A stretch of DNA of 64,000 nucleotides from Gigaspora rosea. Taxonomy: Eukaryota; Glomeromycota; Glomeromycetes; Diversisporales; Gigasporaceae. The stretch is taken from the NCBI GenBank assembly GCA_003550325.1, contig QKWP01000119.1, forward strand, positions 434,302-498,301. Reading direction: 5' to 3'. Position numbers and translations under genes: made by a program. Under the pieces are notes generated by a model, which ran no database searches, had not been told where the DNA came from, and saw only the letters and a list, made by a program, of their open reading frames with translations. Positions 47,440-56,730 of the stretch are shown here, in pieces (positions within the stretch are counted from its first letter, which is position 1; each line of letters starts with the position of its first letter).

Positions 47440-47935
47440 GTGAAGTTAGAATAGGGAATTGAGCAAGAAAAAGCTTTCCAAAACCTTAAAACACACCTGG
47501 TGACTGCTCTAGTTCTACGGTACCCAGATTTTGATAAAATTTTCTATTTGCATACCGATGCATCCGGAGTGGGTCTTGGTGCTGTACTGGCACAAAAAGA
47601 CAAAAATAAAAAAGAATATATGATTGCATATGCCAGTAAAAGCCTTACTCGGCCCGAAAGAAATTATGCTGCTACTGAATTAGAGTGCTATGCTATAGTA
47701 TGGGCTGTGGAGTATTTCTATCACTATTTAGGGTATCAACCCTTTATCATTGTTACTGATCATGCTGCTCTAAAGTGATTACAGAATTCCGCACTAAAAG
47801 GAAAACGCACTTGCTGAATATTGCGCCTTCAACCCTACAATTTCACCATTATATATTGTGCATGAAGGGTACATAACAATGCTGATGCATTGTCAAGAAT
47901 AGTTAATGAATTACACGATGATGACAAAGTAGATA
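47440..47935 (+). pseudogene. RNase H of old gypsy element
   Basis: The best-kept part of this Pol: LHTDASGVGLGAVLAQKD (catalytic Asp), YASKSLTRPERNYAATELEC (Glu), IIVTDHAALK (Asp), then a TGA at 47776-47778, with the C-terminal tail in other frames (about 47780-47930). It degrades the RNA strand of the reverse-transcription hybrid in active elements. Confidence 0.8.
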
Positions 47936-50029
47936 GCCAATATCAGAAAGCAGTTATATGGAGAATATAGAGAGCACAAATAAACGCCTGCAAAAACTGC
48001 TAAAAGACTGACCCACCAAAGTTGTAGAGGAAGCAGAAGTTTTCTGAGTTATTGCCCAAGAATATTTCATAGAGGACTCTGACGAGAAGATGGAAATCAC
48101 TAATTGGATCTACTGTGCCGAGTGGGAAGGATGGGAGGAAGAAAGTGATTACGGAGTAAGTGATACTGAATACTCCTATAAAGAATATGAAGAAAATAAT
48201 TCTGGTTATTCGAGCAAAGAATATGAATAGGAACTTGCCAATTCTCAAAGAGTGCAAGACTAGTTCCAGGAAGAGTTACTACGGCAGTTGGCCTATGAAT
48301 TATGAGAGGAAATAATCTGGGCAAGACGAGGAGGTTACCATTCGACCAAAAGTCCAACCTACCAATCTACCCACAGTTCATAGCCCATAGATATAGATGA
48401 AGTCTACCTTATTGACCTACCTCAGTGAGGAGAGTCGACTACGGGATTAGAATTCAAAGAAGAAGAAGTTAGTTATAACACTTCTAAAATAGACAGTTCT
48501 TCCTTCACCTAGAATCAAACCTGGTAGAATTCTATCATCAATTCTATACGCTCCCACATGAATATCGACCTAGCAGAATAGGCTCAATCCTTTGATGAAC
48601 ACACTGACTAGGAGACCGACGATAGGATATAAAGAAACAAAGTTAAAATAGACAAAAATTAATAAGTAAAATGATAAAAACAAAACAAAAAGAAAATAAA
48701 TAGAAAAATTTATTTTAAAAAAAAAAATAAAAAATTTTCATAACAGACCCGATATTAGAGCATAGTTGATCGGGATGAGGTAAAGCGAGTTGTAGGCTCT
48801 ATCTACAAGTATAGGTAAAATTATTATTTAGACAAAAAGATTATATAAAGATTATATAAAAAAGAAAAAAAAAAAGAGAACTACAAACCAGGAGCCTCTT
48901 GAGATCGATCTCAGAAATTCAGAAGCTACCCTATGAAAAATAAAAGGCTTCATAAGGATATTGGATATCGGAATCGAATAATGTAAAGAAAGAACTTGAT
49001 AATTCAACTGTGCCTGCAGTAACGAAAACGAAAATAAGACAAAAGAAACAAAAATTAAAACTCACATATCGGAGAAAGGCAAGCTACCTACAGCCCTCCA
49101 GGACTACCAATACAGCTTCTGGGATCACTTTGAAAATTACTTCCGCATCAGCTTGAACTTTAAAGTACACCGCACTTGTCGCAGGCTTATGAGAGAAGCC
49201 AGATTGAAGAAAACTTCTACAAGAATGGATATTAAGGAATTGGAGATAAAAAGAATGAACATAAAGTGTTCAAATATTTACTAACATTGGTGATATACAA
49301 AGAATGCTTCAAATTGGTGTTTGCTATAACGAAGGAATTGCGTTGAAAAAGATGAACAGAGAAAGAAGATTACATGTTGAAGAAGGACAATCTATCCATA
49401 GTACACCACTACTACAGGGAAACCTACCCAAGATAATTACAGAAATTCTCATAAGATCGACCTAAAGCTTAGCCAAAAGACTTGTCCATATACAAAGGAT
49501 GATTAGTGGATGATTATGGCAAAAATTTCAAAAAACAAAGAAAGAAGAGAAGAGGCATGTACGACTCATATTCTACTAGAACAAACACCGAAGAAAATCA
49601 TTGGTGACAAAAGAAAAAGATAGGCAAGAAAACTGAGCCTTAAAGAGCCAAATAGAAATTAATTAGAGCCATTATTGTCTTATTGAGTGAACAATTAACT
49701 ACTCCAAGAATAAATTTCTGTATCCTATACCACGTGTGGTCACCTTCTAAAAACTTGATCAGAAGCTGTGACAAAGCCTCAAATCGAGAAATTGAACACG
49801 TATACCAGAGTGCCCAATCGAGATTATGGGCGGCCAGTACGAATTAAGAAAATTAGAAGATCCTAGCTGAAAAACAACTAGGAAAAAATAAATTAGTATT
49901 TAAACCTGACATTAAGCTAAATTCAGCCCAGGTCGTCAGTATTCTGGCAAGAAATTAAACTGAAAAAAACATTCGATAAAAAGAAAGAAAATCTTTAAAC
50001 ATGGAACCCCAACAACACACTGCCCTAAA
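47936..50029 (+). pseudogene. Spacer between RNase H and integrase, decayed coding sequence
   Basis: About 2.1 kb, much longer than is usual between these domains. An acidic stretch (EWEGWEEESDYGVSDTEYSY, 48115-48175) and a stretch FWDHFENYFRISLNFKVH (about 49120) suggest decayed coding sequence of unknown kind. A T/A-rich patch near 48700 and a PPT-like A-run near 48865 could instead mark old insertions. Nothing intact. Confidence 0.4.
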
Positions 50030-51240
50030 AACCTACTTTCAATATCAGCAGTATCCACCCCATTACGATACTTCTCAACAAAGATAGCTGAAAAAACAAA
50101 GTAAATTTTTCCAAGTTAAAAACAGGAAGTTATATAAGAAAAACAAGAGACAAAGTAGCAAGGATCTAAAAGTCGTACCAGAAAACAAACTGGGGACTAT
50201 ACTCACTTTAGGCCATGATCACCCAATAGGAGCTCATTTCGGAAAAGAAGTTATATTTAACAAGATTCAGGACTGTTAAATTGGCCACAAATATATAATG
50301 ACATACGCGAGAACGTTAAAACATGTGAGAAATGCTAAAGGCATAGTAATAAAAAGACCAAAGACCCACTGCATCCTATACCTGTCAAAGCCCTATTTCA
50401 TAGAATAAAGATTGATATAGTCAGTCCGTTGGCCCTTACACCATGCTTTAACAAATATATTGTAGTAGCAACAAACTATATGACCAAATAGCCCGAGGCT
50501 CACGCAATCTCTAGAGCAAATACAAAGGAGGTGGCTTAGTTTATCTATGAAGACATAGCATGCAGACACAGGTGCTCTAGTATAATATTATCAGATCAGG
50601 GCTCCCACTTTCGAAATCGTGTTATAGATGAGCTTCTTGCGGTTTTGAATACTCAGCACCACTGCTCCATCCCCTACCATCTACAGACCAACGGGCTGGT
50701 AGAACATTTTAATAAAACACTATGCAACTCGATAGCCAAATTGGTTAATAATGTAACGAACTGGAACCTGCTAATACCATCAATCTTATTTGCTTACCAC
50801 ACTGCCAGGCAGCCTACAACTAAAAAAACTCCCTTTTATCTAGTATACAGTAGACAGGCCCATCTACTGGTACACCCAAGCGAATCGGACAATATATTGA
50901 ATGTGACAATTATACAAAAGTTATATGAGATCAACTATGATCTGCCTAAAGCTCACAATAATGCATTATATCAAATTAGTAAAGAATAGCAGAAACAGAA
51001 AGAGAGACATGATCGGCAAATTAAAGCCATGATCGATTTTAAAATTGGTGAAAAGTCTCATATTAGATGCAAGGAAATTGGGCACTCATAGCCATAAACT
51101 AATGCCTAAATGGAAGGTACTATATTATGTTTATATTACCCCTAAGAATGGGCGTATAAGCTACGAGAACTGGGCGGAAGAGTGCTTGCATCACCCATCA
51201 ATAAAAGCCTACTAAAGCCCTTCCACGAACGAAAAATATA
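50030..51240 (+). pseudogene. Integrase of old gypsy element, broken
   Basis: Zinc-binding part around LGHDHPIGAHFGKE and ENVKTCEKC (50205-50340). Core: KIDIVSPLAL (first Asp, about 50410), ILSDQGSHFRN (second Asp, about 50590), LQTNGLVEHFNKTLC (Glu, about 50705). The frame 50645-50989 is open and includes the Glu and FLVYSRQ-type C-terminal core; stops interrupt the rest. Confidence 0.8.
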
Positions 51241-51557
51241 AGAAGCCAAGGTGCGGACCTCTCGAAATTTTTTTTTCTCTAACTAAAATAGATAACATCT
51301 CTATGATTCAATGTATCCAACTTGACCAAGTTCGGCTTGAACCAATTGACGTAAATCCTATGCAACCAACTTATGAAAGTGCCAAGAAAATATTATAAAA
51401 ATTTCAATCACTTACCACTATCTTCTAAGGACCCTAAGAAGAAGAAATAGAATTGAGAGTCTTGTTTATGCCTATTATTTGGGCTCTATCTTAGATACCC
51501 TGCCCCGTGACCAACTTTGATCTGCTCGGTGCATAGTGTTCCGCTATTACTACATTA
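51241..51557 (+). pseudogene. Relic of an extra ORF after integrase (old element)
   Basis: Starts near MIQCIQLDQVRLEPIDVNP (51303). In shifting frames it shows AKKIL, KF and NRIESLVYAYYLGSIL. These resemble NRILKF and NKKIEAYYYLGLLI in the intact ORF after the integrase of the younger element (53007-53702, minus strand). It is cut off by the Harbinger-like MITE at 51558. Confidence 0.45.
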
Positions 51558-51859
51558 GGGGTATGCCATTTATCACACGATTTATACTATAGATACATGG
51601 ATCAGGATAGTGATCACGTCTATATATAATATATATAATATATATATTAAATTATATACGGTATATAATATCAGATATATATATATAATATATATATTAT
51701 TTAATATTAAGTAACTTTTTTCTACTGGTCCGTTTTGGATGATTTTACTGCCAAAATGTTCGGCTCAATAAGACAATTCTAACAAGCCCAAAATCATTAA
51801 AATCCAATCGCAGGATCACAAGATCGTTAATGTTTTGTATTAATATATATAAATTTTAG

Positions 51860-52245
51860 AAAAAAACTAAATTTATTCTTAGGGTTTGCTACCTGGTTAC
51901 ACAAACTACAAAATTTTTATTCATAGGGTCAAATACCCAGTTACAAAAATAACAATATTTAACTATGTTATAGAATTAAATTTTGTATTTGTTAGTTTAG
52001 GGTTAGGGTAAGCACCAAGATTAGGGTTAGGGTTTGGTAGTTATATAGTAAAATCACCTAAAGAATTCTTTTTGTTAGTGCACTAAAGGTGGTTTTCTAT
52101 GCAAATTTTGAGCAATAAGCAATTTTTAATAAAATGAATATTTGTTTTGCAATTTTGGATTGTATTACATTACACAAGATCCTAAAATCTAATTGGTTTG
52201 CTGTGGTGGTAGGTATATACCCACCGGGTTCAAATAGAAATTCTC
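51860..52245. repeat. Dispersed repeat with telomere-like words, copy 2
   Basis: Occupies the loop of the Harbinger-like MITE and matches 29334-29720 at most positions, same orientation. Either a separate insertion or a loop shared by two elements of one family. Confidence 0.7.
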
Positions 52246-52317
52246 TAAATTTTAATATATATATAAAATAATGCAAAACCTTAGCGATCTTATGACCCTG
52301 TAATTGGATTTTAATGG

Positions 52318-52972
52318 TGTTACAGAGTAAAGCCTTCTTAATTTACTCTATAACGACGACACGGCACAGGGAATCCTTTCACAGGTATATGCGGTGTCCA
52401 AGAGGTAAGTATAGCTTCTTGTCTCTATTAAGAAACTATACCCTTCTCTAAGGCAGTTCGAGAGGAAAGTACAATACTAGTAACTTTACTTAAATACTAA
52501 GAGAGAAGATAAACCTTGCCTGTAGGAATTACCCTAGAGGGGGAGTGTCTAAACAGTTTATAGTCAAAGAGTCGTTTATTAAATATAAGGAATACAAGGC
52601 TATCCTTAGGTGTCTATTCCTAAAGAATCCTAAATATTGTTTACAAGAATAGAGGGAAGAGGGGTGTCTGTTGCTTGTTCTAACTTGGGAAAATTAGCAG
52701 GGTTTATATATCTGTGAGCTAAGCGACTAAGCAACTAAGCGACTAAGCGACTAAGCAACTAAGCGACTAGGCGACTAAGCGACTAGACGACTAAGCGACT
52801 AAGCGACTAAGCGACTAAGCGACTAAGCGACTAAGCGACTAAGCGACTAAGCGACTAAGCGACTAAGCGACTAAGCGACATGTTAATAATGCAGATAATA
52901 ATAAAATAATAAGGTAATAATAATAATAAATAATGAAATTACAAATAATAATAACTAATTCATTCTATAACA
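52318..52972 (-). mobile_element. 3' LTR of young Ty3/gypsy element
   Basis: 655 bp, TGTTACAG...TATAACA as read on the plus strand, reading the same as 60919-61573 as far as compared by eye. Target duplication ATGG at 52314-52317 and 61574-61577. Contains an array of the 8-bp unit GCGACTAA at about 52717-52879. Confidence 0.9.
52717..52879. repeat. GCGACTAA 8-bp tandem array in LTR
   Basis: About 20 units of GCGACTAA, some as GCAACTAA, GCGACTAG or ACGACTAA, in the same order in both LTRs (second copy at about 61318-61480). Confidence 0.85.
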
Positions 52973-52986
52973 TTTCCGTCCCCTTT
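52973..52986 (-). other. Polypurine tract of young gypsy element
   Basis: On the minus strand AAAGGGGACGGAAA stands directly before the 3' LTR, where plus-strand DNA synthesis is primed. Confidence 0.65.
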
Positions 52987-53006
52987 AAGAATTTACTCCG
53001 TAAATT

Positions 53007-53702
53007 CTATGCTCTAATCAAACTAACTAACTGGGTATACTCCTGGTCTGGCAACTTGATAATACGAGTAGCCGTAGTATATTGAAGTTGCAAAATAACT
53101 TCCTTAGGCCGCAGCTTGAAAAGTTCATAAACTCTAAGAGCTCCTTTCCAAGTATCCTTGGCTTTCCTTTCAGATTGAGCTTCCTGGATAAAGGTCTTGA
53201 TTTCTAAAGGATCATTAGTCTTGGAAATTAACAATCCTAAGTAGTAGTAAGCTTCAATCTTCTTGTTAAGGCTAGTCCGTGTTCGGCCTGGACTTGATAA
53301 GAACTTCAAAATCCGGTTAGCTTGATCTTTCCATGTTCCTCCAATGAAGGGATTAGTCAATGTTCGGACCGTCGGGGCAGGTGTCTGTTTCAAATCGTCT
53401 ACTAAACAAGTAAAATTAGTAGCACTAACATTATTTTCCAATTCTGTAGCAACTTCTGCAGGGGTGACTTCTACTGCAGATGGAGGCACTTCTGTCTCTA
53501 TTTGTAGAAATTCATCGAAATCGATTTCTACTGGAGCACCTATTAGAGGGTTTAAATCTACTGCATTTTCTGGTTCTTGATCACTCCAAAGGTAAATATT
53601 TTGAGGTGAAATGTCTAAATGATTTTGAGACGCAGGGTCCTGTTTCCAAATTCTAAGAAAATTATTTAAGGCGATTACTGTTTCTGGTCTTAGGGATTCC
53701 AT
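53007..53702 (-). CDS. Extra ORF between integrase and 3' LTR, function unknown
   Basis: An intact 231-codon ORF starting MESLRPETVIALNNFLRIWK. The first half is acidic (EIDFDEFLQIETEVPPS). The second half is basic and helical: TNPFIGGTWKDQANRILKFL, NKKIEAYYYLGLLISK, KDTWKGALRVYELFKLRPKE, IIKLPDQEYTQLVSLIRA. No signal peptide, membrane segment, zinc motif or catalytic signature, so it is not an envelope gene although it sits in that position. It starts 136 bp after the integrase stop. A decayed relative seems present after the integrase of the old element (51241-51557), suggesting an inherited part of this lineage. I do not recognise the family. Confidence 0.75.
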   Translation of the reverse strand: MESLRPETVIALNNFLRIWKQDPASQNHLDISPQNIYLWSDQEPENAVDLNPLIGAPVEIDFDEFLQIETEVPPSAVEVTPAEVATELENNVSATNFTCLVDDLKQTPAPTVRTLTNPFIGGTWKDQANRILKFLSSPGRTRTSLNKKIEAYYYLGLLISKTNDPLEIKTFIQEAQSERKAKDTWKGALRVYELFKLRPKEVILQLQYTTATRIIKLPDQEYTQLVSLIRA

Positions 53703-53838
53703 TTTTAGAGAATTTTGTACGAGCTAGCGTTGCTTATATAATTTTTAAGGTGTTACGATCTTCAAATTGGTGGAACGTAATTTTTAATTCCACAATGTTC
53801 TACTATTTTCCACCAGTTTTAAGAATTTCTTCCAGAAA

Positions 53839-55122
53839 TTACTCAATAAGAACTATCGGTTCCCAAGTCTGTTTCTCGTAATATTTTGCTAATCGATCAC
53901 TATTATAATAATTACGGAGCATTTTGCCTTTGCTATCACAAAGTTTATAAGCTCCATTGTTTAATTTTTCCTGGATTATAAAAGGTCCAATTCTTTTATC
54001 CTCGAATTTAGCAGATCGTGAACGTTCTAACTCTTTTCGTTGGATCCATACTTTATCGCCTATTTCAAAAGTTTCTGGATGAATCTTCGTATCGAAATAT
54101 TCCTTTTGTCTCTGCTGTGATTTTCTTGTCTTTTCTTGTGCATTATTCTGTAAGTCCGGTAGCTTGTCTATGAGTTTGAATGCTCGATGCAATATACTAT
54201 TTTGTAAATCAATTTCTGTTTCTCCTTGGGGCTCCACAGGTAGTAATGCTTCAATAGGAAGAATAGCTTGTCGTCCATATACAAGCTGAAAGGGGGTATA
54301 TCCTGTTGTAGCATGTTTCTTTGTTCGATAGGCTAATAGTACTGCTGGTATATGTAAATCCCAATCATCATCTCCTTTAACCTTTGCTAAGGATTCACAT
54401 AAAGTTCTGTTAAGGCGTTCAACCATTCCATTTGTTTGCGGATGGTATGGTGAAGAGAACTTATGCCTAATTAGGAACTTTTCACATAGAACTTGAATAG
54501 TTTCACTAATGAAATTTCTTCCTTGATCAGAAAGAATAATTTTGGGTGTTCCATGTCTACAGATGATTTCTTCAAAAATAAACTGAGCAAGAGTATTAGC
54601 TCCGGCGTCTGGTACAGCACGTGCTTCTGGCCATCTCGTCAAATAATCAGTAGCTACAATTATATATCGATTATTTTGTTTTGTAATTGGTAAGGGTCCT
54701 ACAAGGTCAATACCAATACGCTCAAAAGCTCTTCCTACTTGGATAGGATGGAGGGGTTCACTTCTTTTTCCTTTTTGTCTTTTCTGGCACTCCTCACACG
54801 TTTTCACATATTCTTTAATGTCTCTATACATCTGATCCCAATAATATCGTTCTGCTATTTTGTAATACATAGCGTCTGTTCCTAAATGTCCTGCAGTCGG
54901 ATGTTTATGCATCATGTACAGAACGGGTTCTACTTCATTCCACCTGATAACGTGGAGAGGGTGTTGAGGGTCTTTTCTATTTTTCTTGTATAAAAGTCCA
55001 TTCTTTGTGATATAATGTCTAGCACTATGTTGTATTTGTCTAATCTGTTCCTGAGATAATGAATCTGATAATTGGTCTGATTCTAAATAGTGATACAAAT
55101 TATAATATAGATCTAAATTCAT
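53839..55122 (-). CDS. Integrase of young Ty3/gypsy element
   Basis: 427 residues. HHCC zinc domain: H74-x4-H79 (HPTAGH) and C109-x2-C112 (CEEC). Catalytic triad: D139 in IGIDLVGP, D199 in ILSDQGRNF, E235 in NGMVERLNRTL. A C-terminal domain follows (GDKVWIQRKELERSRSAKF, GAYKLCDSKGKM). Length and layout are those of a complete gypsy integrase, which joins the cDNA to the host genome. The ATG overlaps the stop of the RNase H frame as ATGA, so this part is in a separate frame (about 55119-55122). It could be made by restart of translation or frameshift; in many gypsy elements it is fused to RT. Confidence 0.88.
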   Translation of the reverse strand: MNLDLYYNLYHYLESDQLSDSLSQEQIRQIQHSARHYITKNGLLYKKNRKDPQHPLHVIRWNEVEPVLYMMHKHPTAGHLGTDAMYYKIAERYYWDQMYRDIKEYVKTCEECQKRQKGKRSEPLHPIQVGRAFERIGIDLVGPLPITKQNNRYIIVATDYLTRWPEARAVPDAGANTLAQFIFEEIICRHGTPKIILSDQGRNFISETIQVLCEKFLIRHKFSSPYHPQTNGMVERLNRTLCESLAKVKGDDDWDLHIPAVLLAYRTKKHATTGYTPFQLVYGRQAILPIEALLPVEPQGETEIDLQNSILHRAFKLIDKLPDLQNNAQEKTRKSQQRQKEYFDTKIHPETFEIGDKVWIQRKELERSRSAKFEDKRIGPFIIQEKLNNGAYKLCDSKGKMLRNYYNSDRLAKYYEKQTWEPIVLIE

Positions 55123-56730
55123 ATTAAAGGTTTTGGTGATGTCTGTGTCTGGAGTCGCGACAGGGCGTCAACGTTCGAATGAATTTTTCCTGGTTTATGC
55201 ACAATTTCAAAGTTGTAGGGCTGTAGCTTCAGGATCCATCGGCCTAATCGTCCTTTAGGTTCTGCAGTTCGTAACCATTTAAGAGCAGAATGATCAGTTA
55301 CAAGAACGAATTTTGCAGTACCTAGGTACTTATGAAAATGTTCAACAGCCCATACGATGGCTGCACACTCTAATTCAGTAGCTCCATAATTTACTTCTCC
55401 TTTAGTTAAACTTTTACTGGCATAGGCAACAGGGTGTTCTTTTCGATTCCTATCTAATTGACTAAGAGTAGCTCCAAATCCATGGTATGAGGCATCAGTG
55501 GCTAATATAAAGAACTTATCAAAGTCTGGATACTTTAAAATAGGTGCGGTAACAAGTCTTTGCTTTAGCTCTTCGAAGGCTTCTTGTTGTGGCTCATTCC
55601 ATCTGTAAGAAACATCCTTGCATAACAACTGATTAAGGGGCTGGGCAATTTTAGAAAAGTCTTGAATGAATTGTCGATAGTATCCTACTAGACCTAAGAA
55701 TGAACGTAGTTGGGTTACAGTTTTTTGGCAGCTGAATCTTTTGAACTGCTTCTATTTTCTGGGGGTCTGGCGCAATTCCAATAGAAGTTACAACATGTCC
55801 TAGAAATGGTAAACTTTGCATCCAAAAGTTACATTTCTCTAAATTTAATCTCAAACCAGCTTTTCTGATTCTAACGAAAGTTTCTCTTAAATGTTCTAAA
55901 TGTTCATCAAAAGATCTAGAATATACTATAGTGTCATCGAGATAAACAACTACAAATTTCCATGCGATATCTCGATATACTCTATCCATTAACCGTTGGA
56001 AGGTTGCAGGGGCATTGCAAAGTCCAAATGGCATGACATTGAACTCATAAATACCATAGCGAGTCACGAAGGCTGTCTTTTCTCGGTCACGTGGATGCAT
56101 AGCAACTTGCCAATAACCACTTGCAAGATCTAGCGTGGAGAACCACTTAGATCCTTTAAGAGTGTTGAGCATATCGTCTATCCTAGGTAATGGGTAAGCA
56201 TCCTTTTTAGTGACGCTATTAAGCTTCCGATAGTCCACACAAAATCGAAGCTTGCCATTTTTCTTTCGAACTAAGACAACTGGAGAAGTCCAAGGGCTAG
56301 AAGAGGGTCGTATTAACTTGGTATCCAACATGCGCTGTATTTCCTCTTTAATAAATGTCTGTTCCGTAGGAGAAGAAGAGTAAGGTCTAGATCTAATAGG
56401 TGGCCCTTCTTCTGTATAAATTCGATGAGTAACTAGGTCAGTCCGTCCTAGGTCAGCAATATCATGTGCAAACAGATCAGTAAACTCTGTAAGCAACTTC
56501 CCGAATTTCTTTCCTTGCTCTATTGTTAAGGGTCCGACATTTAAGCTCGAAGGGTTAGTGTTAACATTATATTCTTCATAAGGAATTATAGTGTCGATTG
56601 CAAAAACTTGTCGATACTGGATGTCTGGTTCAACAGGTAGTTTTTCATCTTGCCTGGGATTATCTAAAAATTTAGGCTTTCCAACTCTTGAGTAAGAAAA
56701 GTATATCGTTGCTGAGCTGCTTGAGCATCC
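55119..56730 (-). pseudogene. Reverse transcriptase - RNase H of young gypsy element, one frameshift
   Basis: RT part: KNGKLRFCVDYRKLNSVTKK, STLDLASGYWQVAM (first Asp), FNVMPFGLCNAPATFQRLMD, active-site YLDD in FVVVYLDDTIVYS, LGHVVTSIGIAPDPQKIEAV. Right after QKIQLPK the frame shifts at a run of six T on the plus strand (55731-55736). One base fewer restores TVTQLRSFLGLVGYYRQFI, which leads into the RNase H part: LATDASYHGFGATLSQ (Asp), YGATELECAAIVWAVEHF (Glu), FVLVTDHSALKW (Asp), DALSR. The RT frame is open back to about 56730, overlapping the protease ORF end, so expression would need a frameshift there as well. The T-run slip may be a sequencing error. Confidence 0.85.

Noticed and set aside
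48000-48357. Two minus-strand frames of 85 codons
   Set aside because: Antisense to the acidic decayed Pol spacer; hydrophobic only by composition.
53007-53702. Envelope gene of a retrovirus-like element
   Set aside because: Position fits, but there is no signal peptide, no membrane segment and no cysteine pattern.
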